DNA of 64,000 nt from Haliotis asinina. Taxonomy: Eukaryota; Mollusca; Gastropoda; Lepetellida; Haliotidae. The notes beneath the pieces are model-generated. The model saw only the letters and a program-made list of their open reading frames with translations. It searched no databases and was not told the DNA's origin. The DNA is taken from contig NW_027133924.1 in the NCBI RefSeq assembly GCF_037392515.1, forward strand, positions 1 to 64,000. Reading direction: 5' to 3'. Position 1 is the stretch's first letter; each line of letters starts with the position of its first letter. Both the position numbers and the translations under genes were made by a program. Below, in pieces: positions 1 to 8,448 of this stretch.

Positions 1-493
1 TCCAAAATAGGTTTATAGCACACAGACCTCCGAATAGGCTTAGCAGTGGACTGTCAAATAAAACGAAAAGTCTCCCTCTGAAAAAGGTCGACATTATGTT
101 TTGAAAATATTGTTACAGCCCCTCGATACCAAAATTTAGACAAAGCCATGACATTGCACACAGTAGATTTGCCCAGGTGATAACACCTTAGACACACTGG
201 CAACCGACCCGGGGCAGTGACTAGCATGGACATTCTGTCACCCAGTCTAACAATATATGGAATATCTTCAGCTTTTCCACTGTCAACTTGCAACTGGACA
301 GTTCTCACACCAGTCTGAACAGGGGATCCCCCAATTAACATAGTTTCAGGAGTTATGCTCAGCACCTTCCCAAATCTCCTAAAGTAGGAATCCAGGAATT
401 CATTGGATACTACACCATGAATCCAGTGTACTCTCAAATCCAGTACTTCCTTGTCGTAGGGAGAAAAGTCTATTTTAATGTCTCTATAAAATA
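1..493 (-). mobile_element. Tx1/L1-type LINE remnant, ORF1 to RT tail, cut by window start
   Basis: Reading the minus strand, this holds the second half of a LINE ORF1 and the start of an RT C-terminal region. It continues before the window; complete equivalents are seen at 7822-9848 and later. The plus LINE interrupts it at 493/494. Unit 1 alone reads Asn instead of Tyr in the RT-derived part (T95). Confidence 0.85.
482..493. repeat. Target-site duplication, left copy
   Basis: CTCTATAAAATA here matches 6593-6604 at all 12 bases. The minimal unambiguous part is TATAAAATA, 485-493 and 6596-6604, because CTC also belongs to the ACTC tail. It ends exactly where the plus LINE begins and marks target-primed insertion into the minus LINE. 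The same pair brackets the element in every unit. Confidence 0.88.
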
Positions 494-551
494 AGCACCC
501 ATGGCGAGCCACCTCCTCGTGGTGGGTGCTGGGTAACGCTAAGTGCTCGCC
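494..551 (+). ncRNA. Candidate HDV-like self-cleaving ribozyme at LINE 5' end
   Basis: The sequence folds as the nested double pseudoknot of hepatitis delta-like ribozymes. P1 pairs 494-500 with 524-530 (7 bp). J1/2 is AU (501-502). P2 pairs 503-509 with 545-551 (7 bp). P3 pairs 511-513 with 521-523. Loop L3 (514-520) is UCCUCGU, whose first six bases equal those of HDV. Next comes GGGUAAC (531-537), then CUAAG (539-543), where C539 stands in the place of the catalytic cytosine. P4 is absent or minimal. Predicted cleavage is just 5' of A494, the same base the target-site duplication marks as the element start. HDV-like ribozymes at LINE 5' ends are known (R2, L1Tc). They release the element RNA from upstream transcript. 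The fold was drawn by hand and activity is untested. Confidence 0.75.
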
Positions 552-1137
552 AACCCCCCGTGTGGATCCGGGGGCATATTTGGTCCACCAATCCGTTGGC
601 CGTGGGTTGCGTCCCTGTGTCGGTGGAGGAGGGGATCCTGGTGGTTGAGGGTAATGGGGGCCTCGAACGACGTTCCTGTTACTCAACACACCACTTTGGC
701 CCTGACTTCACCTAGACGGGTGGTAGAACTGGCCCGGTTCTATCAATCGGCTGGTCACGCCATGCCCTGTGCATGGACAAACTTCCTCAGCAATTATTGT
801 GCATGTTTGTACATTTGTGACAATGAGCGTTTGTTATTATCATACTCTATACTATAATAATTTGCCTAGAGTCCTATGCCAGAAGGCGGTGGCTCATGGG
901 CCAATCTAGTGATGTTGACCTCCGAATGATGTATGTCTCTAATTTCTTGTCTAGGGCCGAACCAGTCTGGCATTGAATTGGTCGACAAATACAGCTATTC
1001 GTGTCATATTCGCTGGAGTATACTATCCCTGTATCCCTGGTGTCAGCATCTTGGATACCCGTTGCTAATAGACACCGTCCTTGTTGACACTCCATGGTGG
1101 GTGGGGAGCAGGGATGGTGAATGATTTTCCTTTCGCC
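494..1137 (+). other. 5' UTR of the plus LINE
   Basis: 644 bp from the first base of the element to the ORF1 ATG. It is GC-rich up to about 800, then more AT-rich, and no gene is seen in it. I-type LINEs usually carry an internal promoter at their 5' end, but no specific promoter motif could be supported here. The long open frames on either strand in this stretch are not conserved protein families. Confidence 0.7.
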
Positions 1138-2369
1138 ATGACTTTCCAACAAGCTGGTTCAACTCGACATGACAAAAAACGACGTCTGGACGAACTAGAT
1201 CGTCCATCCGACACAAATTCAACCACTGATTCCTGGGCTAATCGAAGCAACTGATTTTCTGCCTAACAAACTCAACCCATTTGCCGTGTCAAAAGCTATC
1301 TATGGGATCTGTGGGGAGGTGAAAAATGTCACCCGTCTCCGTAATGGTTCACTGTTAGTTGAGTGCGCACGGAGACAGCAATCTCTAAATCTTATGTCTG
1401 TTAAAACATTTGCCAATATAGAAGTTGCCGTGTCCGTGCACAAAACTCTTAATTCGTGCCGTGGTATCATACGTGACAGGGCACGCTCTCTGTATGATAT
1501 GAGTGAAGAGGATATTGCAGCTGAGCTTGAAGATCAGGGGGTTACAGCAGTGAAACGTTTCACCATTAAAAAGGATGGAATTGTAACTAAAACAAATATA
1601 TATCTTCTAACATTTGCCAGACCTTCTTTACCACAGTCAATTAAGGCAGGATATCTTAACATCGGGGTGGATGTGTATTGTCCCCAATCCACTCCGGTGT
1701 TATAAATGTCAACAGTTTGGTCATGGGACTTACTCATGTCGTAATCCTGCAGTATGTTATCGCTGTGGCGATCCTCATGATGGCACAGGTTGCGAGAATG
1801 ATCTCAAGTGTGTTAACTGCAAAGAGACTCATGCTGCTTCTTCAAGGTCATGCCCTATATATCAAAGGGAATCGAAGATAATGAAAATAAAATGTGAAAA
1901 AAATCTCTCTTATTTTGAAGCCAAAAAACTTTTCACCACTCAGTCCTCAACCCCATCAAATATAACATATTCTGCTGCAGTTACCCGTTCTGTAGCAATG
2001 TCCTCAGCTGCATGTCAAACTGACTTGACCTGGGTCAAATCAGAAAAATCTGTGTTTTCATCTAACAAACCTGCTTCTGAACCGAAAGAATCTACTGCCC
2101 CAGTCACTCAAATAACGTCTGAGTCTCAGACAGAAATTCAGTCTGAGTCATCACAATTGACTGCTTCGCCACTAGCCACATCACAACCACCCACTATTCC
2201 AGTGAAAAAGCAGAAAGGTAAAAAATTACATATGACAGAAACACATGTTGTTCCTCTACAAAATACTTTTGGGCCTCTAGACATGGAGGTGACCCCATAC
2301 TCACAGGACGAGCGGAGGTGCTTACCCCCGTCACGTTCTCGCGAAAGATCGCCCATTGAGCCACCATGA
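1138..2369 (+). pseudogene. Plus LINE ORF1, gag-like CCHC protein (broken)
   Basis: Encodes the RNA-binding protein that packages LINE RNA. The likely start is ATG 1138, which opens a basic N-terminus (MTFQQAGSTRHDKKRR). The family core 'LNPFAVSKAIYGICGEVK' and 'LRNGSLLVEC' follows in a second frame from about 1253. The zinc-knuckle region lies in a third frame from about 1680, giving two frameshifts. Three knuckles are visible: CYKCQQFGHGTYSC (CX2CX4HX4C), CYRCGDPHDGTGC (CX2CX3HX4C) and CVNCKETHAASSRSC. A Ser/Thr/Gln-rich tail ends in an RS-type stretch (PPSRSRERSP). The stop TGA overlaps the ORF2 ATG as ATGA. All units share both frameshifts. Confidence 0.88.
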
Positions 2370-5300
2370 CTCAGCTGGCCAATATAATTCAATGGAACTG
2401 CAGAGGGATTAAAAATAACTTTAACGAGTTACAGTTACTCGTACAAGATCATCAACCGTCGGCATTCTGTATCCAAGAGACATATCTTAAAGATACAGAT
2501 AATTTTAAATTGAGACAGTATGATGCTTACCATTCTTTTTCTCCTCAGAGGGATCGTGCAACTGGAGGAGCTTCTATTTTAGTACATCACAACGTCATCC
2601 ATAGCCCTGTCGCTCTAAATACACAATTGCAAACTGTAGCTGTTCGTATTACTTTGCACATGGCGCTGACATTGTGCAGTTTGTACATACCGCCCTCTTC
2701 AAATATTCACAAATCAGATCTTCAAAATTTATATGATCAACTCCCGAAGCCATGTTTAATCACGGGCGATCTTAACGGACACAACCCACTTTGGGGAAGT
2801 GTCAACACAAATAGGAAGGGTAAATCATCGAGGATTTCATATCTGATAATAACTTGTGTATTTTCAATGACGATTCAGCTACTTACCTACATCCAGCTAC
2901 GGGAACATATTCTTCCCTGGATATATCATTTGCCGACTCAAATTTGTGTAATGAATTCGAATGGGAGGTGCATGATGACCTGTGTGGGAGTGATCACTTC
3001 CCAACTATTCTTAAAGGCATTATCCCTGGGGATGATCCACCCTTATCCAGACGGAACTTCAAGAAGGCTGACTGGTCCTTATATAAAACACTTTGTATTG
3101 ATCATTTAAAACCTGATGTTTTTGTAAACAGCGAAGATCCTATACAGCTGTTTTCAGATATAATCAATAACATTGCTGACCAAACTATCCCCAAGTCCTC
3201 TGCAATTCCACATGTTCGCAAACCATGGTTTACTAATGACTGTTAACAGGCCAGAAAGAGTAGGAGGAAAGCGGAAAAGTATTTTCGCCGCCACCCTACA
3301 GTACATAATTTAGATAGAGTAAAAATTTTAAATGCCAAGGCTCGACGCACTTTTAAACAGAGTAAACGCCTGTCTTTGAGGAACTATGTCTCCAAAATTA
3401 ATTCCCGTACACCCATGTCTAAGGTGTGGAATATGATACAAAGAATTACGGGCAAAGGTTCCAGATCTACTGTTCATCATCTGAAGGATGGTGACCGGGT
3501 ATTAACTGATAAATCTGATATTGCCAACAAGCTTGGTGAAACTCTCGCCAAACATTCTTCTTCGTCCAATTACGTACCTGAATTTAAACACTACCAGAAA
3601 CAGCAGGAGAAGAAGAGAATAAATTTTACCTCAGACAATGGCGAAGACTATAATGAATTATTTTCATTACATGAGCTACACACTGCCCTTGAGCAAGCTC
3701 ATGATACAGCGTCAGGAGCTGACTATATTCACTATCAGCTCCTGAAACATTTGCCCAAATCATGTTTGGAAACAATGCTCAATATTTTTGATTCAATATG
3801 GACTTAGGGAAAATTCCCGTCTTCTTGGCGTAATGCTATTGTAGATCCTATTCCAAAACCTGGCCGGGATCATACTGATCCGTCGAATTACAGACCAAGT
3901 TCTTAAACGAGTTGTGTCTGTAAAACCATGGAGCGTATGGTAAACAGTCGATTAACATGGTTTCTTGAAACTAACAACCTTATCACAAATATTCAGTGTG
4001 GTTTCAGGAAGAATCGTAGTACCATTGATCATTTGGTACGTTTAGAATCCTTTGTAAAAAATGCATTTATCAATAAGCAACATGCTGTACCGATCTTTTT
4101 TTGATCTCGAGAAAGCATACGATACCACCTGGAAGCATGGCATTTTAAAGGATTTACATGGTTTCGGTTTAAGGGGTCGTTTACCTCTGTTTATATCGCA
4201 ATTTTTACAAGGCAGGCAATTTCAAGTCCGAGTAGGTTCTACCCTGTCTGATCATTACAATCAGCATCAGGGTGTTCCGCAAGGCAGCATTTTGTCTGTG
4301 ACCTTATTTAGTATCAAGATCAACAGTTTATCCAAGGTTTTAAACGATTCAATAGATGGATCACTTTTCGTGGATGATTTTAATATTTCCTGTCGCGGTA
4401 AGAATATGCATACTATTGAACGGCAACTGCAATTATGTTTAAACAAAATAAATAAATGGTGTCTTGAGAATGGTTTTAAATTTTCTAAGACAAAAACTAA
4501 TTGCTTCCATTTCTGCCGTAAGTATAAACCACATAAGGACCCAGAATTATTTTTAAATGGCACTCCTATCAAAGTCGTTAAGGAGGCCAAGTTCTTAGGT
4601 TTGATTTTCGACTCTCATTTAACTTTTCTTCCGCATATCAAATACTTGAAAACTAAATGCCTGAAGGCACTTGATCTATTGAAAGTTGTGTCAAATTCAA
4701 AATGGGGAGGGGATCAAGCTACTCTCCTGCACCTATACCGTGCACTTGTCCGTTCGAAGCTTGATTATGGCTCCATCATTTATGGTGGAGCCTGTAAAAG
4801 CAATCTAAAACTCCTTGATTCTATCCACCACCAAGGTCTGAGACTTTGTCTTTGGTCGTTCCGAACTTCTCCTATTGACAGTCTCTATGTCGAAGCCGAT
4901 GAACCATCTCTTACACAGCGCCGTATCAAATTAGCTCTACAATATATTACAAAACTATACTCTAACGAATCCAACCCTGCTTTTAACTGTGTTTTCGATC
5001 CTCTTTATGAGCATTTATACATCAAAAAGTCTTCTCTTGTTCCACCTTTTGGGCACAGAATTAAACCATTCATTTCTGCTGCCGGCATTGAGCTGAAAAG
5101 TATAGCGCCTTCTCGTCTTCTCCTCCTTGGCAATTAGTGAGGCCACAAGTTGACCTCACATTAACAAAGTTTAAAAAATCAGACACAAACGAATTACAAT
5201 ATAAACAAGAGTTTATGCAATTAAAAAATAATTATAGTACATACAAATCCTTATTTACAGATGGTTCCAAGGATGGTTGCACAGTTGCTTGTGCCACTGT

Positions 5301-6030
5301 CATTGGATCCAGAACAATATCTTCTCGATTACCTGATAACAGCTCCATTTTCACTGCAGAAGCTAACGCAATATTAACGGCTCTTCAATATATTCAAAGA
5401 CATCCTAATCATGTACAGTATATAATTTTTTCTGATTCTCTTTCTTGCCTTCAGGCTATTAAAAATTTGTCTTGTAAACATCCACTTTTAATTGACATAA
5501 TTGAATTGTATAATGATCTTACAACTGGCAGTGCGACATCTTTTGTTGGTTACCCAGCCATGTCGGTATTTCTGGGAATGCAATGGCCGATCTTGCTGCT
5601 AAGGCTGCACTCAACAAATCTGTGACACCACGACTTATTCCATGCAGTGACTATAAAGCTAGCATTAGAACTTACATTCGTGATCTGATGCAAAAGAAGT
5701 GGGACACCCAAGTTGGAATAAATAAATTACATGCCATAAAACCTTATATTGGTTACACTCACTTGGGCTGTCAGTCCAGATTTGAAGAGGTCGCATTGGC
5801 CATACGCGTTACACCCACAGTTATTTACTAAAAGGTGATGATCCTCCGTTTTGTATCCCTTGTGATGAGAGAACCACGGTCAAGCATATCCTGCTTGACT
5901 GTTGAATTCTCCATCATAAGGGATAACTATATATTTCAATGTCAAAACAATGAAGGATCTTTTAAGCACAGTTAGTACTCATTTAATTCTTGGATTTTTA
6001 AAAGAAATTGATTTTCTTATTGAATTGTAA
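2366..6030 (+). pseudogene. Plus LINE ORF2: APE endonuclease, RT, RNase H (broken)
   Basis: The polyprotein that nicks target DNA and copies LINE RNA. APE domain: WNCRGI, QETYLK, GDLNGHNPLWG and, in the next frame, SLDISFAD and GSDHFP. RT: FFDLEKAYD (motif A), QGVPQGSILS (B), LFVDD (C, catalytic VDD) and AKFLGLIFD (D/E). RNase H: FTDGSK, TAEANAI, SDSLSCLQAI and, in another frame, LPSHVGISGNAMADL, so all four acidic positions can be seen. The C-terminal CIPCDERTTVKHILLDC is a CCHC motif of this family. It ends near FLKEIDFLIEL. Breaks common to the array are frameshifts near 2826, 4095, 5120, 5540, 5800 and 5930 and stops at 3244, 3805, 3904 and about 5902. The longest intact piece is the RT core, 4061-5137. 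The ATG at 2366 overlaps the ORF1 stop. Confidence 0.92.
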
Positions 6031-6595
6031 TTGATATGTTCTGTAGATAGTTGTATTTTAATGATTGGTAGTTTAAATTAGTAACTTAGATTGTTAGTGG
6101 CTGTACCCTCAACGGGGGTTGAAGTATTGTAAAATTATTGTCCTCCTGAGAGGGTACGTAAGTCCAATACTCTCATAGTCAATTTAAATCTACTACTAGT
6201 TTTTAATCGTAGAATATTTGTTGTTTTTAAGTCATGGCTAAATTTCAGGATAATCGCCAATAGCTGAAGGGGTGGTGTAAATCCAGCTAGGTTTCATGCA
6301 GGTAGCAGAAGTAATGTAAGTCCCCATGGACCTTAGTATGGTGATCTACTTCAGTTGTTGGCGATCTATAGCCCCGGTTTTATGTTGTATTGTCTTCTTT
6401 AAATCCAATGTTTTAACTTTCAATGCTAGTTTTATGTTCTGTGATACTCTAGTGTTTTTACTGTCCTTCGCTGACAGGTTTTACTTTTTCTCTTTTCTCA
6501 TCCTAACATTACTATAACTTATTTTGTTCTCGTCACGATATGGCTGCAATATTGCCGATGTGACGTTAAATGTTAACTCACTCACTCACTCACTC
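6031..6595 (+). other. 3' UTR and tail of the plus LINE
   Basis: No gene is seen here. Two structured parts stand out. An 8-bp stem pairs GTACCCTC (6103-6110) with GAGGGTAC (6150-6157). The last 65 bp contain a hairpin (CGTCAC 6531-6536 with GTGACG 6560-6565, enclosing the palindrome GCAATATTGC) and then (ACTC)5 at 6576-6595. In LINEs with stringent 3' ends such a tail hairpin is what the RT recognises for target-primed reverse transcription; that role is inferred here. A 63-residue hydrophobic frame at 6326-6517 lacks any family signature and is probably fortuitous. Confidence 0.75.
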
Positions 6596-6604
6596 TATAA
6601 AATA
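6593..6604. repeat. Target-site duplication, right copy
   Basis: Right-hand partner of 482-493. Beyond it the minus-strand LINE ORF1 resumes. Confidence 0.88.
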
Positions 6605-6843
6605 CTGAGCCCACTGAAAGCAGTAATCGCACTCTATTTTCGTTCTTAAACGTCACAAACCAAGTGCCATTCGCCTTTGGTTTCCATATTGAAAGAATTG
6701 GTTGCATGTTGAATAATATCAAACACATTTTCCCTGTCAAAATTTCTAATTGCAGATTTCATACGAACCGTCTGATGTATCGTCCTCCGATCCAGGAAAC
6801 GGGTCGGCACAGCAGGTTCCACAACTGCAGCATGATAGGCCAT
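6605..6843 (-). pseudogene. Tx1/L1-type LINE ORF1, N-terminal part (split by plus LINE)
   Basis: Reading leftward from ATG at 6843-6841 in a strong context (ACCATGG), the frame gives MAYHAAVVEPAVPTRFLD, then IRNFDRENVFDIIQHATNSF and GEWHLVCDV before a stop at 6646. This looks like the N-terminal region of ORF1 from Tx1/L1-type LINEs. After a frame change it runs up to the insertion point of the plus LINE. On the far side of that element, below 493, the same ORF1 resumes with FYRDIKIDFSPYDKEV. The two halves flank the target-site duplication, showing that the I-type element landed in this gene. Family assignment rests on recognition by eye. Confidence 0.72.
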
Positions 6844-7642
6844 GGTCCTTAAGAACAATGGGGGTAGACCCAGAGGTCACATGAAATATGACAATTTTTG
6901 TGAAGGCAACAAAATGTTAAAATAACCTTATTTATTCCTTTGAATACACAGAGTGCAGGCGCTAAAACGTCGGGGCGACGTAGGAAAAGCATCCTGCAGC
7001 TAGCGCCATGAGCCGGTGGATTGGCGCTTAATTAACGAGGCGCGGGGACACAGCACTTGGAGGAGTTTGTGCAGTCACCCCCAGATAAGCGTAAACAAAC
7101 AGTGCAACTGACCGCGTGGACTAAATCCACTAAACTTAAATACAGTGCAAGTATCAAAACAATGGTAGGATACGTGAACTTTAGTCACAAATGTTGTTTT
7201 ATTTAAAAAATATAATGAAAGTTAAAGACATTTTGAAATTTCAATGTAAACTGATCCAGGGGAAACGCGCCGAAGTTTCTGGTATCTCCTTACCACTTGA
7301 AAACACTTACTAGGGGTTAGCTGGCTCTTAAGACGTGTGTTATCGGGCAGAATGTGGATGTGAGGGTGTGAGAATCTACGACGTTATTACCGGCGTGCGA
7401 CACCATGGCCAACGTCCTTGGATACTGGGACAGACAAACTGCAAGTGGAAAATAAATCACTTTGAGGAACTTCCCGGGGCTTGGTTTGGTCGGAGTACAA
7501 TGTGGTTGAGTGGATGGGTCCATTTCTTCAGTTTGGAAGTGGTTGCATGGTGCCTCCAGTGAAACGGACGCGCGAAAAGGTAGGCAAAGTGAGATTAAAA
7601 AAGGGAAATGATATGTGGAAAAGAGAGGGCTAAGTTAAGCGT
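6844..7642. other. Minus-LINE 5' UTR and U2 intergenic spacer
   Basis: About 800 bp without a recognised gene. The part nearest 6844 should be the 5' UTR of the minus LINE. The part nearest 7642 should be DNA downstream of U2. The border between them could not be placed. The U2 5' sequence (GGCCTTTTGGCTAAGATC on the sense strand) is absent, and no Oct or proximal-sequence element was recognised. It contains the hairpin at 6958-7007 and a short frame at 7405-7455 (MANVLGYWD...) reminiscent of a mu-class glutathione S-transferase N-terminus. No tRNA, 5S rRNA or other snRNA was recognised. Confidence 0.6.
6958..7007 (-). other. Compound inverted repeat in spacer
   Basis: GGCGCTA (6958-6964) pairs with TAGCGCC (7001-7007). 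Inside it, ACGTCG and CGACGT (6967-6981) form a 6-bp stem with a 3-base loop. An alternative stem, GCAGG (6955-6959) with CCTGC (6993-6997), competes with the outer one. It lies 115 to 165 bp upstream of the minus-LINE ORF1 ATG, so it may be a 5' UTR structure. It lacks the GGG and P2' elements of an HDV-like fold. All units carry it. Confidence 0.5.
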
Positions 7643-7656
7643 TCTATTTTTTGAAT
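7643..7656 (-). promoter_or_regulatory. snRNA 3' box
   Basis: On the minus strand this reads ATTCAAAAAATAGA, close to the metazoan snRNA 3'-box consensus GTTTN(0-3)AAARNNAGA. It starts 12 bases after the U2 3' end, within the usual 9-19. The 3' box directs 3'-end formation of Pol II snRNAs, so its presence argues that this was a genuine U2 gene and not a retrocopy. Equivalent sites lie behind every U2 fragment. Confidence 0.75.
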
Positions 7657-7668
7657 TGTATTATGAGT

Positions 7669-7821
7669 GGTGAGCCATTCCCGGAGGTACTGCAATACCG
7701 GGTCAACCCGTGATGAGGGCGGAGCAAGCTCCGTGGCACCTCATCCCGTTGCAAAAATCAGTTTAATATCGATGTCTCCAATAGGACACGTATCAGATAT
7801 TAAGCTGATAAGAACAGATAC
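7669..7821 (-). ncRNA. RNU2: U2 snRNA gene, 3' part (nt 36-188), interrupted by LINE
   Basis: The minus strand reads GTATCTGTTCTTATCAG, then stem IIa (TTATCAG...CTGATAC), stem IIb, the Sm-type site GATTTTTG, stem III (GGAGCTTGCTCC) and stem IV with loop GGTATTGCAGTACC. It ends ...GGCTCACC. The 153 nt equal the length from nt 36 to the end of human U2. Stem IV has paired changes against human (CCCGG/CCGGG for CCUGG/CCAGG), which suggests a gene that evolved under structure constraint. Sequence before nt 36 is replaced by the A-rich end of the minus LINE, so the branch-point-binding region is broken and the promoter side is lost. A full U2 RNA cannot be made from this copy. Confidence 0.92.
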
Positions 7822-8448
7822 TTTTTTTTTCTTTTTGATAAAATTTAATGCATATAACAAATTTACAAGCTCGGCCTAAAAGTATATCACAAAAAAGAAG
7901 TTTTGCCCTGCAGCGCTAACAACTAAAGAACTAAAAGAGGAAATTGCCAAACCTGGCTACATGCAATACACATTCACACTATATACATCAAATGAAGATA
8001 GATCTAGATGAAACACACGTAAATGAAGCATACATAATATATATTAACAAACGAGAAATACAAACAAACATGCCATATTCTAACTGACAACCAATCAAAC
8101 CATATATATATATAAAGAATCATCAACATGCACATACTATATACATCACACTATACAAACAATATACATGCACAACATCACTATGTAAAATGCTACACAT
8201 GCCAAAACCTGGCTACATGCACAATACATATTTACAATATAAAGATCAAATGAAGTATGAACTGAATGAAGCGAGCATAAATGAAGCATTCGAAAAGGAA
8301 ACAAGGGTAAATGAAGCGTACGTAAACCAATAAACTCAAATGAAGCGTACATAATATATAGATAGATTCACAAACTTTTATGCCACATTATGGCTACAAA
8401 GTGTCAGTCAGTTAGAGCAAAAGTATGTGCATATATTTATCTATTAAG
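7822..8448 (-). repeat. 3' UTR of minus LINE with internal repeats
   Basis: AT-rich and without a gene. A roughly 50-bp block starting GCCAAACCTGGCTACATGCA (7946-7997) recurs imperfectly at 8201-8255, each followed by copies of AAATGAAG(C/T)(G/A)TAC spaced irregularly between about 7990 and 8350. A short (TA)n tract lies at about 8102-8113. The block repeat suggests an internal duplication within the 3' UTR. Confidence 0.7.

Larger units (their letters stand above)
494..6595 (+). mobile_element. I-superfamily LINE (Nimb/I-like), full length but dead
   Basis: A 6.1 kb non-LTR retrotransposon with both ends visible. From 5' to 3' it has a ribozyme-like 5' end, a 5' UTR, a CCHC ORF1 (1138-2369), ORF2 with APE endonuclease, RT, RNase H and a terminal zinc motif (2366-6030), and a 3' UTR ending in (ACTC)5. 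APE plus RT plus RNase H with a microsatellite tail instead of poly(A) places it in the I superfamily; the clade within it (Nimb, I or ingi) is inferred. It inserted into ORF1 of the minus-strand LINE. Roughly eight frameshifts and four in-frame stops make it non-autonomous, and all units share them. Confidence 0.9.

Noticed and set aside
485-689. Proline-rich N-terminus on the minus strand (GPHYPQPPGSPPPPTQ...) joined to LINE ORF1
   Set aside because: It is antisense of the plus-LINE 5' UTR. The target-site duplication shows the minus-strand gene ends at 493.
543-857. 104-residue plus frame
   Set aside because: Lies in the LINE 5' UTR, lacks family features, and depends on a non-ATG start.
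1065-1250. Small minus-strand frames opposite ORF1 (and 1534-1737, 2138-2392, 4267-4590)
   Set aside because: Shadows of the sense LINE frames, with no independent support.
1138-6030. LTR retroelement, because CCHC, RT and RNase H are present
   Set aside because: No terminal repeats, protease or integrase; APE endonuclease, target-site duplication and microsatellite tail fit a LINE.
6326-6517. 63-residue hydrophobic plus frame, possible membrane peptide
   Set aside because: Within the LINE 3' UTR; composition follows T-rich DNA, with no motif or known partner.
6958-7007. Second HDV-like ribozyme for the minus LINE
   Set aside because: The outer stem could serve as P1, but the GGG segment and a downstream P2' strand are missing.
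7261-7320. Possible U1 snRNA fragment on the minus strand (GTGGTAAGG...CGCGTTTCCCCTGG)
   Set aside because: Only short words agree with U1; the Sm site, 5' splice-site-binding end and stem-loops are absent.
7317-7562. Overlapping 68- and 75-residue frames in the spacer
   Set aside because: No recognisable family on either strand; the plus one starts at a non-ATG codon.
7870-7877. CTCGGCCT, as in the U2 5' region
   Set aside because: Wrong strand, only eight bases, and inside the LINE 3' UTR, so not the missing U2 5' half.
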